Below are positions 23,810 to 36,361 of a stretch of 64,000 nt of DNA, piece by piece (within the stretch, counting starts at the first letter, position 1; each line of letters begins with the position of its first letter). The DNA comes from Calvatia gigantea (Eukaryota; Basidiomycota; Agaricomycetes; Agaricales; Lycoperdaceae). A program made the translations under genes and the position numbers. The notes beneath the pieces are model-generated. The model worked only from the letters and a program-made list of their open reading frames with translations, did no database searches and was not told the origin of the DNA. The stretch is taken from the NCBI GenBank assembly GCA_025093985.1, contig JACAAK010000014.1:1860001-1924000 (forward strand), given 5' to 3'.

Positions 23810-24600
23810 TCATTTTTTTTGCCAGGTCCTTAGCCTCCTCCTTTGACATCCCACAGACATCAACCAACTGCCGCAATGCCCGCCCTTCAACCTCCTCCTC
23901 CGTTTCAACCTTCTTTGACGGGCAAAATCCGAAGAAGCCGTGACTTGTAAGTAGTGACCATTACCTTTTTGAACCACTCTGCAGGTGGGACCTGGAATGC
24001 CTCCGTCGCGCACCTCAACCTGAACAAGCTCTGGACTCTCGCCCTTGGAGTCCTCGAATTCTTCGTCGTAAACGTGTTCCTCGTTCCTCAGCCTTCCCTC
24101 GAGACGCAGTGATACAAACATGGTCGTTAGGGCGGATGTCGTAGCTACGAAGCCTTGTCTCGTTGACCCTCCACCACCTCTCCATGTCTCGTTCCTCCTC
24201 TAGTCCGGTTACTACGATGACAATCGGTACCCGCTTCTGGCAAATGATTTCATGAAAGAGTTTCCAATTTTTCTGAGCAGATTCTTTGATACGGGGACGT
24301 GTGACGAACACGAGAAGGTTGATGCCGGATTCAACTTTCAGGAGGAGGTTGTAGAGGTTGGTGATAGCCTTCAGATTAGGTACACGTCCTGCTTCACCTT
24401 CGTCAAGACCAGCAGGTGTCCCAAAGGGTCATGGGTTTCCCCAGGACGTTGACCTCAGTAAGCTGTGCTCTCAAGCGTACATCCGCTCATCCCATTGGAT
24501 ATGAGGGCGACGTTGCCAGCGGAGAGCATGTTAACAATACTGCTCTTGCCGCTGCCAGACTCCCCAAAGAGGATGACGTTCGCTGGGATCATCATCATGA
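23810..24600 (-). pseudogene. P-loop GTPase pseudogene, cassette 4 minus gene
   Basis: The P-loop GESGSGKSS and VNMLSAGN near 24.55 kb are intact. A stop follows CTLESTAY, an extra T splits the DTAG motif near 24.42 kb (gacacctgctggtc), and the reading frame changes again near 24.1 kb after ITASRGKAEER. The middle keeps VFVTRPRIKESAQKNWKLF and VVTGLEEE. It faces the plus-strand GTPase that begins at 24996, the same divergent arrangement seen at 32.9-36.4 kb. Confidence 0.8.
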
Positions 24601-24995
24601 TAATGGTGGCGGATGAGGCGAAGGTTGTGTTGGAAGAGCGCCCGGTCTGGAGAGTTATACTTATGTGTCAACGGGAGTTTGCTGTGCGACTACAAGGCAT
24701 TAGTCCTTTACTTCCACAATTACTATATCCATTCATTGTAATTTATCCATAAAAGAGGATGTGTACTGCGGAGAAGTCAGCTTTCTTCTTTCGAATGAGT
24801 TGACAGCTCAGCTCGCACCTTATGGGGAAAGCGGGGAGGCGAAGCTGTTAAATAGAAGCTTCTTTGTATGGTTCTAACTAAGTGCCTGTCATAGACCACA
24901 AACACCACGAGGCTGGGAGCCGCAGAAAGAGGGGGGACACGTTTATCACTTACCCGATTACATTCCCACTTTCCATCACACTGAACTCCAGCCTT

Positions 24996-26199
24996 ATGTC
25001 GTCGCAAACTGACAATCCAGAGGCACAGCAAAGAGCCGGAAGGGCGGATGGCGAAACAGTGGAAAGCGGTAAGTGCTCTGTCGCTCGATACTCGTGTACA
25101 TAACCGACTCACCCTCCGACAGGGGATACCTTAACGACAGCATTTCGAACCGATAGCACTATGCAACAGCAGCCACTGCCAGGTACGTGTATCCTTTCCA
25201 TCCTGCGAACTTACATCGCGACAAATTTGACCTTGTATGATGGTTCAGCTCAGGATTCGTCGAACCAAGGTTTGTCAAAGGGGCCTATGTGACATCGATT
25301 ACACTGAGGCTGATAATTACACCAATAGGAATCACCGAGCGAAAGGCTCCAAACCGTTTCTTCAGCCATATTGTACCTGTCGGACCAAGAAACATTATCA
25401 TTTTCGGAGAGACAGGAACCGGAAAGAGTTCCCTCATCAACATGCTCTCGAACAAAGAGGTAGCAGCCAGTCTCCAAGCGACGCAACCGGCTGTACATTT
25501 GAGGCCCCAGGTCACGTCGTCACCATTGGTGGCGAAGAGTACAATCTCTGGGACACTGCCGGCCTCAACGAGGGTGAAGCTGGTTCTGTCCCAGGAGACC
25601 AAGCACTCCAGCACCTGAGCGACCTCGTTAAGAGGTTGGAGGGCGGTCTTAGCCTTCTGGTCTATTGTATTCGTGGTTCCAGATATAGGGATATCCTCAA
25701 GGTCAACTATGACCTCTTCACACGGATCATTTGCCAGAGAGAGATTCCTGTTGTCATTGTCGTTACAGGACTGGAGAACGAAGAGCCGATGGAGAAGTGG
25801 TGGGATGATAACAAGGAGGACTTCTCTAGACGTGGGATGGCGTTCGAGGGACATGCGTGCATTACCACCACGAGGGGGAAGAAGGACAAGGAGGGGATAT
25901 TTGTATTCGAGAAGGAGTACAACGCGTCAAGGGTTGAAGTCCAGAACCTTATTCGATGGTGCTGTCCTGGCGATGCATGGGTCGTCGATTCTGAATTGTG
26001 GCTGGATCGAATTACAGCCAGTATGGTGAAATACTACAGCCTCTACAATTCCCGATCCTCGCCGGAAGAGACGGTGAAGTTCAAACCCTTGGCCGTGTTG
26101 TACTCTTTCATCGTAGCAGCATTGACTCGTCTTTACTATAGGACTGGTAAGCAACTAAAGAGCATGTGGGATAATTTGCTGTCGAATTTTACCGATTAA
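24996..26199 (+). pseudogene. P-loop GTPase, cassette 4 plus gene, one frameshift
   Basis: Starts MSSQTDNPEAQ at 24996; three short introns precede the G domain (one begins gtaagtgctctg near 25.07 kb). The P-loop is GETGTGKSS near 25.42 kb and G3 is LWDTAGLNEGEAG near 25.55 kb. Between them the frame slips near 25.47 kb: the P-loop frame continues as EVAAS while the rest of the domain is read as SPSDATGCTFEA one base off. Beyond that the frame is open to 26199, with VVTGLENEEPMEKWW and ITTTRGKK. A sequencing error at one base would make this an intact gene. The C-terminal 60 residues include a hydrophobic stretch (LAVLYSFIVAAL). Confidence 0.75.
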
Positions 26200-27165
26200 T
26201 GGCTTCTAAACGCCATACAACTCACATTCTGTTACGACTTTAAGAGATCCGGTGAGTCAATCCCCTCTGTTCACTCCAGTGAAACACGAACTCGGTGAGG
26301 AAAGAGTTCGGACACGAGAGATCGGGGACCCAAGGGCACCGTTGCCGTTGGTTTTGACTCGCAGAAGAAAACTACAACGTAACGCCCAGCTCTACCCAGC
26401 GGTCCAAAGCGAAAGCTACGCCGGCAACACTCTATATCCCTCACGGTTACCACTCAACTTGCGCCATATTAGAGCCATCTTCCTGCTTAAGATCCTAACT
26501 CCTACCAAACGCTTCGCTTGTAGGATGGGTAGGACTTGAATTAGTGCGGGTCGGGTGCCTGGCCAGTAGCTTTTAAGAAGCCTGGCTCAGGGGTTGGCGT
26601 ATGGCAGGTAGAGGTCGGGCTGAAATATTCCCGGTCAGCAGGGCATTCGCGTAACGGAGAGTATGCGGTCTGACGGTACCTATTATGAGTGTCTACTACA
26701 TCGCTCGTACTTAGATCGCTCTACGCTGTCCACTAGAAGGCGATCCGGCGACAGCGTTCCGGGGGACTCGAAGCCGAGCTTGTCTGGCAAGTAATTGCAG
26801 ATGCCTTGTTATCCAACAAATTTTTAATCATCCCCCCGCCTTTCATATGCCCATCCCCAGTCTTGGAATAAATCTTTGGGACATCAACATTTTTTTGAAA
26901 AGCCTCTCGGAGGCTACTGTCTCGCGATCTTCACGCGCCTCGGGTGCTCCGTTTGTCCTTTTCCTTCATCCACCTCCTTTCGGGTGGAACTATTACGGAA
27001 CCTTCTACAAGCGCTTACGTGACTTCTTGGGCGGAAATGTCGTTCTGACTGTCATCACCTTTCTGCTTGGGCGCCCGGGCAAAGGACCCCGTGCCTGGTT
27101 TCTGTCTATATAACCAAAGCCATTCTAACTGGCACTGTCTCTTCGTTCGCTTGCAAATATCTCGG
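26200..27165. other. No recognisable gene; peptidase promoter at the right end
   Basis: Short overlapping frames without motifs. A tctatataa word lies at 27106, about 60 bases before the peptidase start, and may be its TATA box. Confidence 0.5.
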
Positions 27166-30073
27166 ATGCCAGCCGTACGTTTGCCTTTGTGCCTCCTGGG
27201 CACGCACGTCGCCGTCGCTTGTGCTGGTAGCATTCCACCACTCTCGTCACCGCCTGACCCATGTTCCAATCTCGGAGGAAAAGCATGGGTTTCGCCCCAG
27301 GATGCCCGAGCCTGTATGTTGGGGATCCCCTTCGACAAACGAAAGCAAGAAAACGTGAGGAATTGTTCTCACGGATTCTAAATTAAAACTTATTTTACTG
27401 CGTGATCGTCAGGTTCTTGATGTCGTCACGAAAACACTGGCATTTCACGCCTCGACAAACTACCAGTTGCAGGCTCCTAAACCCTATGATCAAGACGTAC
27501 ACTGGGATCTACTTCAAGACTTGCAAGGGATGAGAACCAAGGACTATCCCACCGATTTCCACTTCCATAGGGACGTGCAGCAATCTATTAAGCACGTTAA
27601 CGATGGGCACTTGATGTACGCTAACTGGTGTTATGATGGTATGGCACTTTTATACTTGTTTTCCTTTCCCGCTAATGATCATTTTTTTGTTGTTCACAGG
27701 CGTCTATATCACGTACAACCCTTTCCCGCTGGTGCTCCTCACCAATTCCTCCGGCGAGACTCAGGCCGTCCACATTACCCCCAATGCTCATGAAATCGCT
27801 TCTAGCGCTTTTGGTGAGGAGACCAAATTCTGGGAGGATGCTTTGGGAAAGCCATTACAAGAAGTCAGTAAATGATCTATATTACTGTTAGAACTGTCGC
27901 TGAAATTCGTGCTCGGGGCAGTTCAGTGGTGCTCGCGTCACTCTCATCAATGGAGAAGATCCTTTCTTTGCTGTCGACACTAATGCACAAACCACTGGCC
28001 GTTTCCAAGGTTTATCCAGCCGGCAAAATGCGTGAGTATGCCTTTAGGTTCTTGAATAAACTCCCTCACGCCTTTACAACTGCCCTAGGTTTTTCTCAAC
28101 TACCGTCCGTGGGCGTAGTGACTGGAACTATGTAATGGGAGAATTTGCCTGAAAAAGCACTCCCCACAGTTGACTCTGTTCAGCTTACCATCCGGCGCGT
28201 CGACTCCGATATTGAAGAGACAATCACTGTGAGTATGTTCGCGAACATGGGAACCATTTGCGCCCTGATTACTTGTTGAGGTTCCATACCGCTCGAAATT
28301 CAACAGGAATGACGCCTTCAGCGGCACAAGTGATTATCAAAGCAAGTTCTGCAAACCAACGAAGCACACGAATGGACACCATCTCTATGAGCTTTGGTCG
28401 CAGGACCCCCAAGAACCGCTTGAGCCGGCCATGCGGGTAGCAGAGGCTAAACCGACAGAAATCATCCTACCGCAACCTCTGAAGCCTACTCTCCCCCCCC
28501 TGGGGGAGAGCTACAAGGATACGCAATTCTACGTTCTCGAAGACAAGACGGGTGTTTTGGTCATGGGAAGTTTTGATGGTTATAGCGAAGATTCCATAAA
28601 GTGCAAGCTCTTTCGAGGCCTTCAGAAGATGCGCGGGATGGGTGTTGAAAAGTTGATTATAGATCTCGTAAGTAATATAAACGATAGGGATGCCAAACGG
28701 ACTACTGATTCCAGGCTCTCAGACGAACAACCCTGGAGGTAAGTTTTTCGAGCATCGTAATGTCCGTCAATTGAATGATACTCTTAAGGTTATGTCTGCG
28801 TCGCGCATGTAGGTTTAATTAAACCTGAGTTGATAGGATGCACTAACATGGCTATGCGCAACACAACTAGTTCTTACATCGTCTTGTAAGTCCATGAAGT
28901 TCCTCGAGTCCAATGATTTCTGACCGAACTTTAGCTCTTCGGCGAAACCGAGCAGACATTCCCACAACCAGGCCTGGACACAAAAATTCGTATCACCGAC
29001 TTAGCCCAAAAGATCATCAAGAACCTTGCAGAAAATGATCCAGATAGCTTGGTCATTTACAACCGACCCTGGCGTAATGCGACGCACCAGATCATTGAAG
29101 CCAAAGACTGGTTCAATCCAATCTCGAATGTCACCATCAACGGGCACCAAGATACCTTCAGCCAGAGGTACAGTCCAATGTCTTCTCTAACGGCACGACA
29201 TGGAAATAATCTCCCAATCCAGGCTAGGGAGGGAATGCGAGGTTTCGTCTTCCTTCTGCGACAGACAAGCCTTAAGTCCAGATCCCATTTTTAAGGCCGA
29301 GAATATCGTCATCCTTTCAAATGGCCGGTGCGCGCATATGAGGAATGTTTACCTAATTTAGAGTTGATTTCTTCCGATAGATGTGGTAGTTCGTGCGCGC
29401 TATTATCGGTGAGTGACATTACATTCCCGTCTCGGTTATGACACTTACCAGGAAAATAGGTTCTGTTGGCCAAAAAGCATGCAGTTTGGACCATCGTCGT
29501 TGGCGGGAAATCTGATGTTCCCCAACAATACTGTGGATTCGTTGGTGGTGAACGTGTGACCTTCGAGGACATTGATACAGCCTTAATCGTGAGTCACTTG
29601 TTTAAGCTTTCTTTCATCCATACCCCGCATTGGAATGTTAACATAAAGTAGACCACAGAATTGAAGCAAAAGAACAAAAAGAACTCCCCGGATATTCCAC
29701 CTTCTCTGTATGCCCTTTGTCTGCAGTCGCTGCTGTATCATCCTCATGTTTGAGTGTAGGACTGTAAACGCCGCAATGACAGTAACCTGGCGCCTTGCGT
29801 ACGGGGTTGAAAATCCTAGCGAACCAGAAGGTAAACTCGATCCTGATCCAAGCGGAGGCTTGCTAAACCTGTTCCAAGAGTGGCAAAATCATACGGCGAC
29901 CATGAACCTCCCATTGACAGCAGATATGTGAGTCATCGTTCCACACAAAATCTGCATAATTGACTTTGTACTGTAGAGCCAATAAACCGCAAGCAATCTG
30001 GGAATCCGTTTCGCGAAAGGTGTTCCCTCCCGCATCCGAAGCACATCCCGTACTTCGTGTTCAAGTACCGTAA
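27166..30073 (+). CDS. Secreted S41-type (tail-specific protease-like) peptidase, multi-exon
   Basis: The start MPAVRLPLCLLGTHVAVACA is a signal peptide. The spliced path runs through at least eleven introns: exon ends near 27354, 27638, 27863, 28031, 28228, 28668 and 28738 are each followed by GT donors. Blocks include DPCSNLGGKAWVS, NYQLQAPKPYD, VTLINGEDPFFAV, IIDLTNNPGG, VTINGHQDTFSQR, then SNGRCGSSCALL (probable nucleophile Ser, split over an intron near 29.38 kb) and VVGGKSDVPQQYCG. It ends AHPVLRVQVP at 30073. This is the fungal secreted S41/CPAF-like family. One extra T near 28150 (gaatttgcctgaaaaagc) breaks the frame after VMGEFA; otherwise the gene is complete. Role: probably extracellular protein breakdown. 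Confidence 0.8.
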
Positions 30074-31426
30074 GGAAGGCAGATGAACCTTAGGGTATCT
30101 TGGTCACAGTATCAACAGCACGATCTCCTCCCCTTCTCTACTTTGTAACATAACAAAAAACTACCGATTCAAGAGACGAGTCTTGGCGAGACCCATTTCG
30201 ATGTGCCCCATTTGCGCGTGATCCACTCAGATACACAACTAGAATCACTCACCGCCTTGGGAACTGAAGTGTATATTACTTGCAGGCTCCGGTGTCAGTG
30301 GACACAGAAGATGAAATTGATCTTAATCCATGCGCAAAGGTATTATGTGGTAACAAGGTCAGATGGATAGATGGGCATAGGTGAAACAATAGCCCATCCA
30401 GCGATCCTGGCATGAACTCCGAGCGCAAGGGTGAAAGTGGTGGGCGGCCTTGGCGCGACATTCGACTGCTAGCCCGATACAACTATTTTCTATGCCAATC
30501 GCAGCCTCTCCGCAGCCTCGCCCTGTCACATTTCTCGGCAGTTAGTACGAGAACTTCAGAAACGAGATTTTGATCACTTTCATAAGCAATTTGGGTGCTC
30601 AAAGAAGAAAAGGCTATCCACCGCCGTCCGGCTTGGAAAACACCAACCCTTTTCTCAGTATCCGCGCTGCGCGCAAACGGAATACCTGTCACCTGGTAGC
30701 CAAGCACCTCCACACAATTATGACCCGTGTATTCAACTGGTACGCACTTGGCATCTATGAAACACACCAACCGTACATTGCATTAGCACATTCGATGATA
30801 ATAACTCCACGGTGCGTTTGATTCGGATCTCAAAAACCACACTTGACAAATAATTTTCATCGCCCATGTTCGGCCTTGCACATTCGGAGGCGGACGTATG
30901 TCCTACCGTCCAGGGATGGTGGCCGCCGACAATCCTTCGGCACCAAAAATATCATATGATACTCACCTGCCAACGGGACACTGTGGCTTGTAGTAGCTCC
31001 AGTTCGTGCAAGGATAGGGAAACCCCAGAAGCTTCAGTTCTTCTTTCCAGCGACTTCCCCGTAAATATGCATCAAAAATAATGAGGGGTCCCTGATATGT
31101 TATGCTGGGTAGGTGCAATATTCTCGAATTAATGTCGAGGCTTGCGGCGGAGGCTTTTGCGACTGAAAAGCTGACCTCCGAGGAGCCCTCCGGCAGGCTT
31201 GTTTAACGCCTTCTGGCACTCATCTCTGTCTAAATAACTATGACTGGAGACTAGGCAGTGCACGAGCACTCACTCTCCATCTCGAAACGACGGGGATGCT
31301 GTACCATTCCATATTATGACATTTCGTTCACGGCATGGTGCCTCAAAGCTGATTTCTATCGCTATGTGGGCAATCCTTATCATCCACCTCTCCATCCATT
31401 TGGGGAATTTGCCAGTTCGAAAATCA
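30074..31426. other. No recognisable gene
   Basis: Open frames at 30.48-30.82 kb lie on opposite strands, each 95 codons or shorter, and carry no signature. Confidence 0.5.
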
Positions 31427-31433
31427 TATAAAA
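31427..31433 (+). promoter_or_regulatory. TATA box of the small secreted protein gene
   Basis: TATAAAA lies about 165 bases upstream of a 5' UTR intron (gtatgt at 31598, ttgcag ending 31663). No other gene starts nearby. Confidence 0.6.
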
Positions 31434-31666
31434 GACTCGTTAATTCCCAATCCTGAGCCAACAACCCAGTGATTCAATTCCACAGTCAGTGCTCTGCTCT
31501 GTAAAAAACTCCTTGAACTCTTTACTCATCCTTCTTTGCAGTCTTTCGAGTTTATAATTCAACCACAAACCACTTTTTCCACACCAGATCCTTGAACGTA
31601 TGTCATTCAGCGGCTGTGTGTATTGGGGACCGGGTTACTCATTACAGCAATTACCCTTTGCAGATC

Positions 31667-31882
31667 ATGAAATTCACTTTCGCTGCTACCGCTATTGTCG
31701 CTGCTCTCACCTTTGCTGTTGGTGGCAACGCCGTCTCCTGCCAGGGGCAGGCCAATGGCTCTCGTGCCGCTCAGTGTGTGTATGGTGACTGCCCTACTGG
31801 TTATCGCAGTGTCTTGTGGGACTCTGGATGTTCCACCAGGGGCCATTTGTGGTGGAAGGAGACTCAGAAATGTTGTATCTAA
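31667..31882 (+). CDS. Small cysteine-rich secreted protein
   Basis: 71 residues. The start ATG at 31667 follows the end of a 66-bp 5' UTR intron by three bases and opens a clear signal peptide (MKFTFAATAIVAALTFAVGG). The mature part has six cysteines in the order C, C, C, C, CC, ending KCCI, enough for three disulphides. No family is recognised. Size, secretion and cysteine content match fungal effector-like or antimicrobial-like peptides, but sequence alone does not decide. Confidence 0.75.
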   Translation: MKFTFAATAIVAALTFAVGGNAVSCQGQANGSRAAQCVYGDCPTGYRSVLWDSGCSTRGHLWWKETQKCCI

Positions 31883-32204
31883 GAGATCTACTTTGTCAGC
31901 AGTGCTACGGGGTGTAGTATGCAGGATGATATGTGTTTGGATATCGAGGTCAGGAATGCAGGCTTGTGATATAATTGCGAGTTAATTTCTGATTAAGAAC
32001 ATTGAGAGGAATTGAGGTCAAATTTGTGACGTTGAGCTCTGTGCAATAGACATCATCCTTTTTCTTGTTTCTTTTCCCCCCCATTTGCGTTTGTATCCTG
32101 CTGTTAGAAAATTAGTGTTAAGACGCGGTGGGTTTGAACTTGAATATCTGTCTGTAGCGTGATAAAGCCAAGTCAGAGGTGTCTGGGTTCTATAGCAGGA
32201 CCCA
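31883..32204. other. 3' flank of the small secreted protein gene
   Basis: AT-rich with no frame or repeat recognised, up to the MITE copy at 32.2 kb. Confidence 0.5.
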
Positions 32205-32295
32205 GACTCCTACCCAGTCACATGGGATGCTCTTAGATAAGCGGACGTTGATCCGAAGTTAAACCGAAACTTCGTCAACTGCTACGCATCCCAAG
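32205..32295. repeat. Copy of a palindromic MITE family
   Basis: cctacccagtcacatggga followed by gcggacgttgatccg matches both arms of the palindrome at 43827-43932. Here the right arm is diverged (ctacgcatccc). Confidence 0.6.
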
Positions 32296-32871
32296 GGTCC
32301 AGTCCTGCGGGCGCAGTGATTATCAGCACGCTGAATGTTTGCATATCGGTGGGTGGTGACGAGGCGATGAAGAGGTTACGAACACGAGAGCTAGAGGCTC
32401 GCTGTGCGGTAAGCTCCCCCTCCTGCCAAAAGCATGGGAAGAGTCAAACCGTAAAGTGTTTTCTAACGTCCTCTCGACACCCTTCTTTGAACTCCAGGCA
32501 CCTCATCTCAGTATTTCAATGTTCATCGTTCAACGTTCAACGATGGCATCTACCGTCTTCATAACTGTTCCCTGTTGCTTACCCACTGCTTCGTTGATAG
32601 GTGCTGCCCACAAACAATTAGACGATGTGCCAGAGTATCCCCGCTCATCGACTGTGCAGTCCCCGCCGTGAGCTTTCACCGTCCCAATTTCGTCCGTAAC
32701 TGACTTCAATTCCTGCTCTCTAGATATTATATCCAATCATATAGAGTCAGTGTTGAACAATTGTAATTGCGACAGATCGACCTGGTAACAACACAACATA
32801 CACTCGAATGGGTCTAAAAGAAACATGACAACTAGCTAGAGAATCCCATCGTTTCCTGTATGAATCAGCGC
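32296..32871. other. 3' flank of GTPase cassette 2
   Basis: Includes a minus-strand open frame (32736-32530, REQELKSVTDEIGTVKAHGG). A recognisable relative lies in the cassette 1 flank near 18.5 kb (ELRSATDETTTMKVH). It may be a separate small exon or an old 3' exon of the GTPase; joining it to the GTPase donor-like CTGGTGAGC gives an immediate stop, so I leave it separate. Confidence 0.45.
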
Positions 32872-33678
32872 TCACCAGCCCCTCATCTTCTCCGCCAATT
32901 CCCTTGCATCGCTCTCCGACATTCCGCACACGTTAATCAGCTTGGAGAACGCCTCACCATCGACCTCTCTCACGTGGTCGCGCCGGATTTCTGTTACTCT
33001 GCCGCAACGACCGCTCTTGTACTCGACAGTCGTCTCGATTATGTTCTTGAACCATTGCGCGGCCGGTACGCGCCATGGATTGACCAGAGCGGTTGAGCGT
33101 ATGAGCGACCGTATCTTCTCCTGGGATTCCTCGAATTCATCATCAAATACATGCCCATCTCCTTTCCTCCGTGGCCTCCCTCTCGAAGCGGTGATACACG
33201 CGAACCCAGAAGGGCATATATCGTAGCTCTGGAAGGTCCCTTTGTTATCCCACCACCACTTATCCATATTATCCTCCTGTTCCAAACCCGTTATCGCAAT
33301 GACGATAGGAACCTTGCGTTGGCAGATAATTTCGTGGAACATCTTCCAGTTCTGTGGAGCAGAGCTTTTGATACGAGGAGCGCGCATGACAAACATGAGA
33401 AGGCTGACGCCCTCTCCAAGGTTACGGACAAGCCTGTATAGCTGGACAATGGCCTCAGACTTAGGGACGCGGCCGGCGTCACCCTCATCGAGTCCAGCGG
33501 TATCCCAGAGTGTCACTGGTTGTCCCAAGACGTTGACGTCGAAGCTCTTGCTCTCAAAGGTGCAACCTCTGGCTCCACTAGAGGTATCTGCGGCATGTTC
33601 GTTCGCGGAGAGCATATTGACAATACTACTCTTCCCGCTGCCAGATTCCCCAAATAGGATGACGTTGGTTCGAGGCAT
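32872..33678 (-). CDS. Orphan P-loop GTPase, cassette 2
   Basis: 268 residues from the ATG at 33678, the same length as the copy at 18.7-19.5 kb and very close to it. P-loop GESGSGKSS, G3 LWDTAGLDEGDAG, G4-like ITGLEQEDNMDKWW, ITASRG near residue 165, and a shared C-terminus (CGMSESDARELAEKMRGW). All expected nucleotide-binding motifs are present. It is divergent from the plus-strand GTPase starting near 35186, with 1.5 kb between them. Confidence 0.82.
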   Translation of the reverse strand: MPRTNVILFGESGSGKSSIVNMLSANEHAADTSSGARGCTFESKSFDVNVLGQPVTLWDTAGLDEGDAGRVPKSEAIVQLYRLVRNLGEGVSLLMFVMRAPRIKSSAPQNWKMFHEIICQRKVPIVIAITGLEQEDNMDKWWWDNKGTFQSYDICPSGFACITASRGRPRRKGDGHVFDDEFEESQEKIRSLIRSTALVNPWRVPAAQWFKNIIETTVEYKSGRCGRVTEIRRDHVREVDGEAFSKLINVCGMSESDARELAEKMRGW

Positions 33679-35185
33679 GGAGATTGTTGGCAAAAAGTGG
33701 AAAGTGTTGTGATCGGCGATATCCTCAACGACTTACCACAGGAGGGTCTGAGGATGTATACTTCCACCATCACAGCGGCGTCAATTGTGGGTTAGGTGTG
33801 CTTTCTTACTGTGAAGGTCCACATTCACTGGGATCTCATGAGTAACTGCCGGGTTTTGCGTGCAGGGTCAATCGCGCCATGCAATCGTAACAGGAATCAA
33901 AGAAGATTTCCACACGATGGAGATGCGGACGGTAGATCTTGGGTGGCTTAGTCAATCAACCGCATCTGGACCACGTTTCTGCATCGTTTTCGTCGAGAAC
34001 AGTTTCATGTGTTCCAGTCATCCACACAGGTTGACGCACGGAGTGCGGAAGTGACAAACATTCCAGTAATTCAAGTGAGGAGAATCTGCCAGCTGGTCAA
34101 TGTACCGCTGGACTAGAAGCATCTATTTGCTCCGCTTTACGGACAGCCTGGGGGATTACGGCTGCCTCCATAACTTGTCACCCTCCTCCGCTGTACAGCG
34201 CTTGCGCCATCGTTTGTTTCCTCCAGCATTATGAGCCCGCGCTCCTCTCTTTCTCAGGCTGGCCGGAACAGACATTCAAAGAAGAATTCGCCATTATGTA
34301 ACGGATGTCAGAGTCCCTCTTCTTCCGGTGGGAGCGGGCGTTTGCTGGCGGTGTCTTCGGTGCATAGATAGCCCCAACCATGCTGTACGACTGCGGCTGC
34401 GACCAGAGAACCGGACATGGTGTCAGCATTGTAGTAAATCCTCAACTACCAGCACCTATCTTCATTTCGTGAAGAGACCAAACCCGGCGACACATTCCAC
34501 TATTCACATTTCTTGGAAATGTACATGCCGTTGAATTGATGCTTGTTCGTCTCTGAAAGCCAAAGCGACCTATCGATAAGCAACATTGCCGCTGGTCTAG
34601 AACCATCCGATTGCGCAAATTGTCCTCGAATGTGTGTGCCCTCGGCTATGGCTCGCTTCTCCGTAGCAAGTCACACCCTTCTGTTGTTCAACACGGGGCC
34701 TTTTGTTTCATGCCCGGACTGTTGCTCCAAAAAATCTCCCCGCGAGAAGGTGTCCTTTACGAAAATGCCGAGATTTTCTGACTCTTTCGAAGATCGGGGC
34801 GCCTCAATGCTGTGGAACCAATTCCTCCCCGTTGCTGTTCAAGCCGCTGGAGTGAAGAAGGATCGAGGGCATCTTCCATATCCAATGGGGAAGATAACAA
34901 GTCACGCTTGAAAGTCGGTGGAGGGTTCTTAAGAAGAGGAACGCAACAAATTGTCATTATTGTCTTCCACCAATTTCAGCACAATGTACCTCTTTCGAAA
35001 CCCACGCAAAGATTCCGCTCGTGAAGGTAATGTCAGAGACGGACATCGCTCCTCCCGAGATGGTGGGACCTCCATGAAATATCGATTTCACGACAAAGCT
35101 AATACTTGGACTCTGCTAGTTAACCGATCCGCTGGACGCGATCATTACCAACCGGAGGCGATAACGGACCGACGCCCTCAACGTC
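33679..35185. other. Cassette spacer between divergent GTPase genes
   Basis: Homologous to 19.6-20.65 and 39.5-40.29 kb. No gene inside. It presumably holds both promoters of the pair. Confidence 0.6.
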
Positions 35186-36361
35186 ATGGAAACCAAGGAC
35201 AGTTCCCTGTGCAAGAACAACCCACCTCCGCCTACCCGTCGTATTTCCGGGTACAGCGTGAGGATCTCACAAGTACGTTTCCCGCAGACCAGGCAAAATG
35301 GCTACGGCTGACGTTGCTTTATCTCAGGCAGTAACACACCTCCAACTGCGACGCAACAAGGTCAGCTGCATTCTGCGCCATTATTGTCCTCACCATGATC
35401 CTGAGGATAATTATTTTTGTAACAACAGCAACAGACAGACGGTCTGGTAACAAACGGCCGGCCAAGGTCACTTGGGAGCCCTTATTCCGTCAAATCGAAA
35501 CTTCTGCATCCAAAAACATTGTTATCTTCGGAGAAACTGGCACTGGAAAAAGTAGCCTCATCAATATGCTTTCCGATCAAGACGTAGCAATGGTCAGCAA
35601 CGCCGCTCTCGGTTGTACTTTCGAAAGCGCCCGGTATCCCGTTACTTATTGATGGCACGCAGTACACTCTTTGGGATAGCGCGGGTCTCAACGAAGGTGA
35701 AGCGGGCTCTGTGCCAGCAACCACCGCACTCAATCATCTTCGCGACCTGGTCGAGAATCTCAAGGACGGTGTTAGTCTCCTCGTGTACTGCATCCGTGGT
35801 TCGAGGTATCGCGACATCATCAAGGTCAATTACGACCTTTTCACGGAGATCATCTGCCAGGGAGAGGTTCCCGTTGTTATTGTCATCACGGGATTGGAGA
35901 ACGAAGCACGTATGGACGACTGGTGGGTTGAGAATGAGAAGGAGTTTACGATGCGCAATATGCGATTCGTTGATCATGCCTGCGTGACCACGTCGAAAGG
36001 GAAGAGGAACATGTTCGAAGAGGAGTACGAAGAATCGAAGGAGGTTGTGCGGGAGCTGATGCAGAAGCGCTGCCCAAACAGTGCTTGGGTGGTGGATTCT
36101 CAACTTTGGTTCAATAGGATTACCGACCGTATTCAAGACTACTACGACGAGTACAACGGCTATACGCGCCCTGCGAGTGTGGTGGCGCGAGGTGGTGCAA
36201 ACGATGAGAGTTCGAAGGGGGTGTTCACGTTGTTTGGCAAGATGGCGGGGCATTTAGCAAAGGCAGCGAATACCATGTATGAGATCGTGTCCGCGGCACC
36301 GACTCAAGGGTTGTCGGCTGGCAGACCTGAAGAGTCGCAAAGAGATGCTATGGAGGAATAG
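35186..36361 (+). pseudogene. P-loop GTPase, cassette 2 plus gene, one frameshift
   Basis: Probable start METKDSSLCKN at 35186, then short introns and the G domain: GETGTGKSS near 35.54 kb and, after a frame slip near 35.63 kb (a stop follows YPVTY), LWDSAGLNEGEAG. The slip looks like two missing bases in a C run. From there the frame is open for over 200 residues: VITGLENEARMDDWW, TTSKGKRN, and a C-terminus ending RPEESQRDAMEE. G3 is DSAG instead of DTAG. Same family as the gene at 25.0-26.2 kb. Confidence 0.75.

Noticed and set aside
32530..32736. Conserved flank frame as the last exon of the cassette 2 GTPase
   Set aside because: Splicing from the GTPase donor-like site to the plausible acceptors gives an immediate stop, so the link is not supported; the conservation can be due to segmental duplication alone.
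35642..36253. 203-codon open frame on the minus strand
   Set aside because: It is the antisense of the plus-strand GTPase, which has clear G motifs. The antisense frame has none.
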